From assembly GCA_003260075.1 (NCBI GenBank), contig QLIY01000261.1, positions 1 to 64,000 of the forward strand: DNA of 64,000 bases, in the 5' to 3' direction. This stretch comes from Phallusia mammillata. Taxonomy: Eukaryota > Chordata > Ascidiacea > Phlebobranchia > Ascidiidae. Every line of letters begins with the position of its first letter. Within the stretch, counting starts at the first letter, position 1. A program made the translations under genes and the position numbers. Positions 12,093 to 24,300 of the stretch are shown here, piece by piece. The notes beneath the pieces were generated by a model that saw only the letters and a list, made by a program, of their open reading frames with translations, was not told the origin of the DNA and ran no database searches.

Positions 12093-12353
12093 TGTAGGTC
12101 ACTTGTCAGTACTCAGGTTTTTATTGGTCCACAAAAAAAAGCTGTGCTTCAATCACATACCTGGATTGAATAAGTAACAAAAATGTATTTTAGAACTATC
12201 TGAGAGATCCCATCCCAATCCCATCTATATAAATTTCAACCACTGTGAGTGGGTTTAAGAAAACAAAAAACAGACACAAATTTTCTCAAGACTATGTCGA
12301 AATACAAAATATATTTTCTGGGTGCACTGTACAGTGTACACTCGTACAGTATA
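12093..12353. other. MED15 upstream flank
   Basis: Sequence upstream of the MED15 start codon and left of the hAT-like element. It probably carries the MED15 promoter. No recognisable core promoter element. Confidence 0.4.
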
Positions 12354-12361
12354 TACACACG

Positions 12362-13642
12362 CCAGATTGGAAAGAATGGCCTGCGGGGAGGATTTATCCT
12401 CCGCGTAATATTTTGGATTTCCCCTTGTAATCCGCGCAAATTTGGGCTTTTTACGTGTAATCCGCGCAAAAAAATGTTGTCCGCGCAACTTAGCACAGCT
12501 TTCGTAGGTAACTATAATAAACTTTCTTTAAAATTTTCGTTTTACAATGAAGTTCTATGTCGTCACAAGCCTTATTTCGCGAACAATCCACATAAATCAG
12601 TCAAGCACATCGAAACTTACCGATCGTCACGCTTGAAATAACACATCTATTTCGCTAACGTAGTCGTTAAAAGTACATTTATCTGGATTTTGGGGCGTAG
12701 TTTGATTATTAAAGTGACTGTCGGTTAGGCAAGTTACATAAAATAATGTTTTTTGTGTGACAATTAATTATAAACAGTTAAGAGCAGTTTGGCAATCAAA
12801 AACTATCCCCACAAAACAAAGCAGCAAAATGTTTGAATCGTTATGAAAATGGAAAATTGTAGAATCTAGCAGAACAGCTGCGTGCGCAATAGAGCAAAAC
12901 TNGCCTGAGGATAAATCCTCCGCGTAATATTTTGGATTTCCCCTTGTAATCCGCGCAAATTTAGGCTTTTTACGTGTAATCGGCGCAAAAAAATGTTGTC
13001 CGCGCAACTTAGCACAGCTTTTGTAGGTAACTATAATAAACATTCTTTAAAATTTTCTATTTTTGTTGCACAATGAAGTTCTATGTCGTCACAAGCCTTA
13101 TTTCGCGAACAATCCACGTAAATCAGTCAAGCACATCGAAACTTACCGATCGTCACGCTTAGAATAACATTTCTATTTCGCTAACGTAGTCGTTAAAAGT
13201 ACATTTATCCGTATTTTTAAGACGTAGTTTGACTGTTGAAGTGACTTTCGGCTGGGCAAGTTACATAAAATAATGTTTTCTGTCAGACAACTGATTAAGA
13301 ACAGTTAAAAGAAGTTTGGCAACCGTAAACTATCCCCATAAAACAAATCAGCAAATGTTTGAATCGTTATGAAAATGAAAAATTGTAGAATCCAGCAGAA
13401 CAACTGCGTGCGCAATAGAGCAAAACTGAAGATTCGTCGTGTTTATTTCTTTATTTAGTTGTTCTTTTTGTCGGCTGGATAGTCTTGCAGGCGTTACGTA
13501 CAAATTGCGTTAATCGTTAAATCCACCTGTCAATCAAAAGTCTATCAATCCGCACAGAAAATTGTAATTCCGCGCAAAAATCCGCGCAATTATTTTGACG
13601 AAAAAAATATCCTCCGCGCAAAAATAAAACTTTCCAATCTGG
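12362..13642. mobile_element. Non-autonomous hAT-like DNA transposon
   Basis: The ends form a 13-bp perfect terminal inverted repeat, CCAGATTGGAAAG at 12362-12374 and its complement at 13630-13642. They are flanked by an exact 8-bp direct repeat TACACACG at 12354-12361 and 13643-13650. An 8-bp target duplication is the hallmark of the hAT superfamily. Subterminal CCGCGC/GGAGGA motifs recur at both ends, as in transposase-binding arrays. No transposase is encoded. The body contains a near-tandem duplication (about 12378-12900 and 12903-13428) whose junction holds the only N of the window (12902), so the true element may be roughly half as long with one copy. Confidence 0.85.
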
Positions 13643-13650
13643 TACACACG

Positions 13651-14326
13651 ATGACACGAACGAATGCACACTTACGTTACGTCTACACATAAAACAGCGA
13701 ATCAAATAAATTAACCTATTAAAGCCTACAGAATAACTAATTTAACATAAAAAAAACTCTACACGACGTTTTATGTTTGCGAAAATCAATCCAGAATCCA
13801 TCATTCCATCTAGTTGTAGTTGGAGAAACCACCCTAAACAAGAATTGAGAAGTGAAAACGAAACTCACTGAAGCATGACGGCTATGTCTAAATTGTAGTT
13901 TTCCCGAAAGCATTTGGTTGTTTGTGTGAACAACTATCAAACATTAATTAAGTTGACCGATAGGCAAGTCTGATTTCCTCGAATCGCATGATTTTGTGTT
14001 TTTTATTGGGATTAAAAATGTAACAAACCAATCCTTTTCAGACACGTTTGTTCAGAACTGGATCTGTGGGAAATCACAGTTCTGCTGGAAGGGGGCGCCA
14101 CTGTACCTCGTTCAAATAACCGCGAAAAAATGCGTTTTTTTTTTTGCTGCAGGAGCGAAACGCTTCAGTCGTCTTTCTGTCTGGTCGTAGCTGGCACTAC
14201 CGTTTCAATTTTTGTAAACAGCCGTTTTGCCGTTGTTGCATCTGATTCATACTATATATGCTGCAGTTGGTCTTAGTGTAATGGACGTTAGTCGATTTGC
14301 TTGATAATGATGAAATACGAGTTAAA
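13651..14326. other. Upstream flank of the plexin locus
   Basis: No coding sequence. 14210-14242 is a 33-base exact match to 5382-5414, next to the ten-G run in the TMEM164 3' region. It probably contains the plexin promoter and 5' UTR of one haplotype. Confidence 0.45.
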
Positions 14327-15318
14327 ATGAGAAAAGTTTTGCAGTTTTATTGTGTCGTGTGGTGTTTTCTGGCCGCAAACACTCGGCGCGTTCGAGACCG
14401 GGCAGTCGCAGACATCTTAAACTTGCAGCAAGTTTACAGTGGACCAAACACGTTTTGCGATGGTAAGTTGTTCTTTTTTATATCCTCAAGTCTTACATGT
14501 GTGTTTGATCTGTATCCATAGTAAGCTTGGTAGCCTTCTGACACATTTTTTGACAAATAAAAATTGTCAAAGTAAAAAATGGCATATATTTGTACTGGCA
14601 TGGAGTGTAAGCGATTGTTTGTAGTGTAGCCTATCACAGACCAATTAAAAGTAGGCCTATTTTTGGCAGCTGCTACTAAGCCTTCACTTCAGACACTTAT
14701 TATCAACTATGGGACAGTTTACGTTGGAGCAACGAATGCAATTCTGCAAATTTCCGCCAACGACTTTCGATTGACGAACACATACAAAACGGGACCTCAG
14801 AACGATAGTGTCGACTGCACTGGCCCCCACTATTGCAAGGCAGGCCTATGCAAGGCCAACAAGAATCTTTTTTGCGTAAATAACTACAACAAGATTCTGG
14901 TGGCTGGCAGAGGAATGCTCATAGCCTGTGGAACAGCACATAGAACGTGTGACTTGTTGCAGCTAAATGATGTGTCCCAAGTTTATTCCAATGAAACTGA
15001 TCTAAAATGTGGCTTCCCAGAGAACTCTATACTATCGGTCCGCAATCCAAATATTCAATTGACTTCCGCTGTATACCTTAATCCAGCGCAGCCCAACGGA
15101 AAAGATGATCTGTTGTACGTTGGTGCGGCGGCCCCCCCCCCAAGGCTGACAGCACATCGTTTGTTTATATGTGGTCAACGTCAAGCCATGTTTTTACATT
15201 AAGAAAGTCAAACAACATGGTAACAAGACTTTCTCGTGCCTGTCACAAGCAATTTTTCACTGCTGATTCCAGTGGAGAAGAAACTGCCCATGACGGTTAT
15301 GCTACATACATCGAATCA
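14319..15318 (+). other. Partial second copy of plexin exons 1-2 (probable allele)
   Basis: Exon 1 copy (ATG at 14327, donor after 14462) and exon 2 copy (from 14670) encode the same signal peptide and start of the sema domain as 15337-16467, with scattered substitutions. The copy breaks at ten C (15132-15141), skips the equivalent of 16130-16285, resumes at 15142, and ends at another ten C (15319-15328). A 6-base in-frame difference (one Glu-Thr unit) separates the copies around 15283. The divergence and spacer boundaries suggest the other haplotype inserted in tandem, not a gene duplication. Confidence 0.8.
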
Positions 15319-15336
15319 CCCCCCCCCCGAGTTAAA

Positions 15337-18300
15337 ATGAGAAAAGTTTTGCAGTTTTATTGTGTCGTGTGGTGTTGTCTGGCCGCAAGTAGTCGGCGAG
15401 TTCGAGACCGGGGATTTGCAGACATCTTAAACTTGCAGCCAGTTTACAGTGGACCAAACGCATTTTGCGATGGTAAGTTGTTCTTTTTTATATCCTCAAG
15501 CCATACATGTGTGCTGATCTGTATCTATAGTAGCCTAAGCTTCGTAGCTATCTGACACATTTTTAAGAAATAAAAATTGTAAAAAAGCGTATATTTGTAC
15601 TGGTATGGAATGTAAGCGATTGTTTATAGTTTAGCCTATCACAGACTAATTAAAAGCATATTTGGCAGCTGGTACTAAGCCTTCACTTCAGACACTTATT
15701 ATCAACAATGGGACAGTTTACGTTGGAGCAACGAATGCAATTCTGCAAATTTCAGCCAACGACTTTCGTTTGACGAATACATACAAAACGGGACCTCAGA
15801 ACGATAGTGTCGACTGCACTGGCCCCCACCATTGTCAGGCAGGCCTATGTAAGGCCAACAAGAACCTTTTGTGCGTAAATAACTACAACAAGATTCTGGT
15901 GGCAGGCAGAGGGATGCTCATAGCCTGCGGAACAGCACACAGAACGTGTGACTTGTTGCAGTTAAATGATGTGTCCCAAGTTTATTCCAATGAATATGAA
16001 CTAAAATGTGCCGTCCCACAGCACTCTATACTATCGGTCCGTAATCCAAATATTCAGTTGACTTCCGCTGTATACCTTAATCCAGCGCAGCCTGACGGAA
16101 AAGATGACCTGTTGTACGTTGGTGCGGCGAATGACAAAATGACTGACTGCATTTCGGATCTTGTGGACATCAACTACCTTGACCCTAAATGTACAGAAAT
16201 GTCAATCAAAACCTATCAAGCACCAAGGGCCACAGCTGCTTACTTCAAAGAAGAGGATGATTCAAAAAACTATGTGCAGTTTGGCAAGGCTGACAGCACA
16301 TCGTTTATTTATATGTGGTCAACGTCAAGTCATGTTTTCACATTACGAAAGTCAAATAACATGGTAACAAGACTTTCCCGTGCCTGTCACAAGCAATTTT
16401 TCACTGCTGATTCCAGTGGAGGAGAAACTGAAACTGCCGATGATGGTTATGCTACATACATCGAATCCGAAATCAATTGCCAGGTCAATTACGTGACTTT
16501 TACCAATGCCACTGCGGCTGAATACACCAACGGAAACCTTTTTATCTTGTTTACAAATTCTTCTTTGAACAAGCATGTCATTTGCTCCAGTCCACTTTTG
16601 AATGTAAATGAAAAACTCGACGCAGCCAGACAGTCTTGCTTAAGCGATGATCCAAATAAAGCGGTCAAATTGGTGAACAAAAATGGTTTAGTAATAGATT
16701 GCCAAAATCGCCAACTAAGCAAAGTATCGGTAAGTAAAATCTTATAACCTGAATTACATGGTCCATGCAGTTTGATGAACAGTAATGACAAACAACGTTT
16801 TTCGTTTCAGATAAACTGTCCCATTTCGCAAAATTTTCTTCATTTCCCCCCCCCCAAAGGGGGTAAGTAAAATTTTACACGGTCCATCCATTTTGTTAAA
16901 TATTAATGACATATAACCTTTTTTGTTTCAGATTAACTGCCCCATATCGCAAAATGTTCTTGATCATATTTTTTTTGAACATATTGGTGGAATCCCCCCC
17001 CCCCCTAACCCGATCGCAATAAATGAGGTGGTTTCATTTAACACGAGCCACTATGGCGACCTAACGGGCTTCGTGTCAGCACAAACTAAAACCAATACTG
17101 TTTTCTTTGTTGGCACGGGGAAAGGTTTAATACTTAAGGTTAGAACAAATTGTTATTACCTAAAAATTGTCAATGATTAACACGCATGCGAAACAATTTA
17201 GACTCACAACCAAAATGCACAAACCGTAGTATCGGAAGAAATTACAGTTTCAGCGAAGGCAATACTGAAAGACTTGAGAATTGACAAACAAGAGCAACAC
17301 GTGTTTGGCCTGACGTCCGCTGAGGTACAGCAAACAGCATTCATGTTGGCGCGTGAGTATCGTAGTTGGTGCTGCTGAGTAATGAGTATTTGAATTGTGT
17401 GTTTTAGGTATTTCGGGTTAAGGTAGAGAACTGCGAATCTCTCACTACGTGTGGAGCTTGTCTTTCATCGAATGATCCCTACTGTGGCTGGTGCATTCAG
17501 CAAAGCGCGTAAGCTATTAATTTCAAACATTAGTCTTTTCTAAGTGCCAATACATTTCATTGTTTTTCGATTGCATGACCAGCAAATCCAGACCATTTCA
17601 TGTAACACCCAATGACCATGTCAAAAAACGTTGCAAATATAACGTCGTTTAGCTGTGTCGGGTCTGAAATACTGTGAACTTCAAACGAGGCCAAATTGTT
17701 TGAATGCGACATGTTTTTTTTTAATTTTCTTGGTTAAATTTTCTTATTGTTTCAAGATGTACATCAAACCAAACGTGCGGTCAAGAAAATGTCTGGGTTG
17801 GGTTTGGACAAGATCAAGGCAAATGTCCCCTTGTTGCCACGTTTCACCCAATGCACTTATCCATCAACTCTGTAGCTGAGGTTTGTGTTTTGTCTGTAAA
17901 CTTTATGCAGCTTGTAACTTGGGTCTGTCGTACTGTATCAGCATGTTCAGACTCTTGTATGGCAATGTCGAGTCCCGAGCGTATTCTCTTAATTAGTGTC
18001 TCGCGTGTATCATGTCTGCAATGGCCTCGGTCAGGATTTACCACAAGTTGTGTCTTAGTATTCAATGTAACTAAAACTGCCCGTTTCGTACAGATGCAAC
18101 TGAGCTTTACAGGAACAGCTTTGCCTGTACAATCTGGATCATTTACTTGCCGTTTTACCCGCACGGCCGGCGGTCGCAAGTACCTGGACGTTTCCTCCAT
18201 TCTGACCAATTACCCAAGCACTCCAAGTTGTAGTTTTTCTCCTGGACCAAGCCTTCCTCTGGCTGCGAACGAAAATTCAGGTAAATTTGGTTGTTTAAGA

Positions 18301-21300
18301 AGTTGTTAATTAGTTAACATGTGTTTTCTGTTTTTTTCCAGACCATGTCAACGTAACGCTGACCATTGATTACAACGGGAAAGTTATGGCGGAATCTGCT
18401 CATTCAATTATAGTTTACGATTGTAGCTTGATCAATCAACTGAATAACCAAACTATGTAAGCTGTTTTCTGTTATCTTGGTAACCTAAAACTAAGTTATT
18501 CAACAAATGCAAGTTAATAATAGAATATATAACGGTTGAAATGAATCACACCAACACAAAGATAGAAACTGACAATGTATAAACTAATATATAATTCTGT
18601 GTTACGATCACAAGACATATCTTGATTAAAACATGAGCTGCCAATCTAGCACCCCAACTAGGACAAATGAGTCATGTAGGTTTGCCTGCACCAGCAGACT
18701 CGACCTACGTAATAGCTTGCGATACACATGCTGTTTCCGGAAAACGTGTGACAGGAAACAACATTTTGGACGCAGGTGCTCGTCGTGTGAAAGCAGCAAA
18801 TGGAATTGCACGTGGTGTATTCGTAGCGAGACGTGCTCCAACGATACTTGTACAGATGGGTCGAAGGTGAACCTCATTTCTGAATGCCCAACTGTAGTCG
18901 GATTCGCCGATTCACCAACTCACATCATTCCTTATGGAGTTGAAAAGACCTTCATTCTCAACACCAGCAATCTTAACCCAACCTTAAACGTAATACTTGC
19001 TGCCTGTATTAAAAATTCAACAATGTGCAATAGAAATTGATTTGTGTGTAATTGTAAGAAATTGTTTCAATTGTACAGGCTTAGATTAGTTTCCATTCCT
19101 TTAATGTTGCTTCGATGATTTAAAACATGACAAAATACTGAACTTTTTGTTTGGTTCCAACTAGTAATGTCCCTGTTATCAACCGACTTACTTTTCGTTC
19201 ATATGCATTAGTGCATCTTCTTTTATGTTTGCGCTTGCGGATATATCGCTATTTTGTGTATATGTTACAAAACTAGATACCGATTTCTTATGTTTTGCAG
19301 GGAGTTAAGGAGTTCAAGTGTATATACGAAGTGTGCGGGCGAACAACCAAGTCACAATCGACTGTGAATATTAACTCTATGACCGTGGAGTGCGCGGCAT
19401 CTGCCCAATTGGTGAGTAGTTTTGCTCAGGAAGCCCTGTCCATTGAAAACATGTTGCTGGCATGAGATCCCTTAACAGCTTGTTTACAAACATTTATTGA
19501 ATAATGTCTTGAAGTACCCTATGATTATGCAATGAGCCATCTTTATCATTTATTGACTTGATACTTAATTTACATCAAATTGTAACTTATATTCTCGTAA
19601 AATTATCAAGGCACTTTGCATTTAGGTTTAAGGGTTCCCCATTGTGTGCCTCTATTTGTTCCTAAGTATTGTCATTATTTACTGTTGAGCATAAAATGAC
19701 CTTATTTGCAGCGTCATAATTGATAATTTTTGGACTTTCAGCTTTCCTGCGACCGGGAGCATTACGACGTCCGTATTTTTCTGCAGAGAGACAATTACGT
19801 CATTGACTCGCCCAAACCTCCGACTGGTAATGCGTTATGCTTACTTACAGTGATTGATGGCTATGGGCCACGACGATACGAGTGAAAACCGTGCCCGTTA
19901 AAATGCTACCCATTTCCGTTGGCTGAAAACTTAGCATTTTCAACTTTACGATATTTAGGATTTGTTAAAGTGACCTTTGGGTTCCAAAATCGATGTTGGT
20001 CCTGCCATTCAATGTAGATTTTTTGGCATTTAAAGAAAATAACGGGCGTGGCAAATTTGTATATATTTGCTAATAAGAAATGGTTTGTTTACTGTTTGCG
20101 ACCAGATTTTCCAACTCTGTACATCTGGTGCGAAAGGCAGTTGTGCATGTAACGCCAAACCAGAAGTGTAGTCGTAACGTTTTAGGGAAAAAATGTTGGG
20201 TACTATCTATTACACTGAACACCATCAATGTCAGCGTTTTGTCGGTTTTGTTTCAGCCACTGTATACAATTGTGAGAAAAATTCGCGCGACTGCGCAACT
20301 TGCTTACAATTTCGGAGGAAATTTTCCCAATGTCGCTGGTGCAACTCCACATCAAAGTGTTTGACAGCCAACCAATGCCCAGCAGCAGACGCTGTGACAG
20401 GAATAGGACAGTGCGCGGCTCCAATCATTGCTTCGGTAAGCGTTGTTTTAAATCCCAATTCGCGAAAACATGTCTCCGCTGAATTGATTCGCAATCGGCG
20501 CCATCATGTAACGTCCCGTGTCCTTCTGAACCGAGCTAGAAATGTCTTTAGAAAAAAAAAAACATATTTTGATAAGTGAGTATACTTATCTCTTCCCAAA
20601 GTAGGATGGAATGACTCATGGATGTTACCGATACGATGGCAGTGGACAGTTCTGGATAACTGAGCTTGCATAACAATTGTTACACTTCCGTCAACAGATC
20701 TTGCCCCTGAATGGCCCAGTCCAAGGCGGAACTGACGTCACTATTCAGGGCGTAAATATGGGCGCAGTGGCGTCTGACATCGTTAACGTAACGATCGGCA
20801 ACCTTCCTTGTATCTCGGACCCCCAGCGATATCAGCCATCCACAACGTAAGTTTGCATGCTCAAAAAGCTCAAGAACATTACAACAATCGGTGTGTTGGT
20901 TATATTACTCTGAACTTAACTGTACTACGTATGGCTGAATCAGCAAAATATGTAGGGATTTTGTATGTGCATGTTTAAGGTTAGTTTTTGTCAAACAACA
21001 TGAAAGATAGCGTTTTAACATGTGTATTTATTGTGGTAACAGATAAAATGCTATGTTTTTTAAAGCTCTAATGTTTGTTTTATATTTCTTTTTAGTATTG
21101 TTTGCAAAACAACCAGTGCCAAAACATCTTTTAGCAGTCGAGTCATGGTTCAAACCAACTACAGTCGGGCTGTTTATTCCACTAATCGTTTCTTTTACAG
21201 AGTAAGTACTTCCATGAATTTCTATAGGATATTAACTGTTTTCGTGTTAGCCATTTCAGAGGAGGCGTTTTTGCCAGTGAGTCATGTGTGCGTTTTAAGT

Positions 21301-24300
21301 CACAGCACGACGGAACTGGGAATTAATTGAATTAGGCTACAAACGCAGACGTCGCGCACAACATAGCCTGTATGTTGAATTATTATTGGCCATTTGTATT
21401 GTACAGTGCACGCGTCTATAATAACGGAAGCATTCGTTGCACATTTCAGAGAAGGCCATGGTGTTTGTTTAAACGCCATTTTACTGTTTGTTTTTGGTAT
21501 CTCGTGTGATACTGGCCAGAGGAACTGGTTAACGATTAACCGACGTTTATGATGTTGAGATTCAAAATTGCCGCGAAGAATAAGAAATTAATCTTGAACT
21601 GGCTATCGTCACTCTGCTCTTAAACAAAACAAAGTTTGCCACATAGTAACCCCCCCCCCAATCCTTTGTTTTAGAGCTTGTTTCATTGCAAGGGTTACAG
21701 ATTTGTGATCCATCAACTGTCATATTCCCTATTGATTATATTGACAGATATGACTCCACAATTTGTCTGTTCCAACAGTTCAATGTATGGATTTAGTCCC
21801 ACACAAGCAATACATCAACATTTAGCAGGTACTGCTTTGTTACCCAATTCATTTTCATTAATTTGCTATATCGTTTTTCCTTCTAGTTCCAGGGAAGTGT
21901 TACTCCCTGTGATCATTAAACACTATGGCTAAAAATTTTGTATTCCACAAACAGTAAAAATAAACTATTCCAATGATGTAATAATGTGGCTATGAGCTTT
22001 TGTTTTTAGGCAGTTATGGTGGATCGCTTACTGTGTTTGCCAACATATCTAAATCGCTTACCCTGTTAGTGTTCAATAATAAAGTTTTCGACAGTCACAG
22101 TTACAGAAACAATTAGAAACGATATGTTGTTTGCAAAATTTTTCGTTTTCGTATTTTTTGCAGCTAATACATTTAAAAGTTTGAATGGAGGAGCTAGTGG
22201 ACCAAGGCGCCAACAATTAGGTACATTGATTTTTTTGTAGACATTTTATTATTTAGTTGCATTGGAATGGTTTGTAAGAGCACAATACTTGTTAACCACT
22301 GATGATTTGGTACAGGCGTGGGGAACTTACCATTTCAATGTGGCCCACATCACAACTTTGTTAGTACCATATGCAACATAACATAAAACATAAAATGTTT
22401 ATGTACAAATGACTTCAACATTACTGAATCTCCTATTTCCACTTTATGACGCTAAACTTAGTTACTCGGTTGCCTCTACTTGCAGTAACAAATCATATGC
22501 CATGTGGTGTTAGTCTTAAATTGGTTTTAGAGCTATTAGCGTGGATCCTTACGTTGTTATTTTAAACATATTCTTAAATCGGTATAATGGAGCTAAAGAA
22601 AGAATTGACAAACTCTTATTTTAGTCAAAATAAGTGATAAACCCGTATGCCTTGTTTGTTGCAAGGAAAACAATCAAATCCCGTAAATGTTGTGCAATAC
22701 ATGCAGCCCGCGGTACTAAGTAGGTTCCCCGCCCCTGACTTAGTACAAGCGCCTGCGAGATTGTACCTCACATAAGGGGTTTGTTTTGTTAAACACACCC
22801 CATTTTTCCCTAACTATGACTATGCTGCTATGAACGTGATGCAATATTGTCATGACAGCCATAAAGCTGTTTCACAATTAATAATTACCAGGAGTGAAAA
22901 CTGCTTTATAATAATATTTTAAAACTTTGATGACATGCATAGGAAGTAAATTCAAGTTGCAAGCTAAAAGTATCAGTTTACACAATTTTACTAAAACAAT
23001 TATCTAGCAGGAATAACCGCGAATATTTATGGAATGCTAAAAGTTGAGGGCACTATTGGTGGATGACAACCAAACGCCTAAATGCTGCTACACCGTATTA
23101 TAAAGCATTGTGTGATGGTAGTACAACACTAAACGACGATCACAGACAACACTTGACTTGTTCTCTGATAGTCATGGGACGATACAAGGTTTTAAAGCGA
23201 GTACCAATACCGAGTACGAGTACCACATGTATATACCGAGTACGGAGTACGATTACCGAGTACTTAAGTGTAGTGTTGTACTTATTAGTATATCACAGGC
23301 TAATTGATCTGCCATGGTCGGGGAACAGGTGTGCACCCCCCCCCCTACCAAAAAATAGCCATATTTGCTTATTTGGGAAACCGCTGGAGAAACACCTTAA
23401 AAAAAACACTGCATGTATATACCTTCGATACCGAGTACGATTACCGAGTACTTAAGTGTGGTGTTGTACTTAGTTGTATATCACAGGTTAATTTATCTGC
23501 CATGCTCGGGGAACAGGTGTGCACACACACATGCCGAAAATTGTAATCCCCGCGTGATAGCGAAAAAGATATACGTAAACTGACGGGACTTTTTTCCAGT
23601 TTTGTGCTGTCCGAAGCAAATATGGGCATAAAGTTGCCCGTATTCATATGGTGTAAATCGGCCTTCGGTACTCGCACGTTGGCATCGAAAACTTAGACAA
23701 AATATTTCGATACCGAGTACTCGTCCCATCACTATCGTCTGACATGCAAGAGGAACAAATTACCGAAATCGACAATAAAATCACTTTATTCAACATTTTG
23801 TGTAGCAAATCAACTGTTGCGCATAGCACATGAAGTTGTAACATCCAGTAAATCTTATGTGCGACCTGCCTCACTGTCATAGTTTTTAATCACAATGACA
23901 CCACATACAACGCTCCACCGTAACTCCGTCTTCCTCAGACTCTTTCTTGTGCACGCCTTCCGTGTTTTTTTTCTTTTATTCTGGCACTTTTGGTTCATGT
24001 TTGATCCCAGTTTTTTGCAAGAAAAAGTTTTAACGTTTTTTTTTATTTCTGCAGACAAGGTGGAAATGTTTCATGAAAATCTTATCAGATATATGCAGAC
24101 AGACGTGCGTGGACATGAATTAGTAGGTAAGAGTATGATTCCGTCTTTCAGTGATTTTTTTAAATCCCCCCCCCCCCCCAATCGGCCTTCGGTACTCGCA
24201 CGTTGGTATCGAAAACTGAGACAAAATGTTTCGATACCAAGTACCGAGTGCCGGGTACTCGTCCCATCACTAAAACTTTCCTTACAAACCATTCAACTAG

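Noticed and set aside
12245-13043. Short open frames in the 12.2-13.0 kb region as genes
   Set aside because: They lie within or across the hAT-like element, overlap on both strands and recur in both internal copies.
14327-15131. A separate semaphorin gene upstream of the plexin
   Set aside because: It matches plexin exons 1-2 too closely, has no further exons of its own, and is bounded by ten-C runs.
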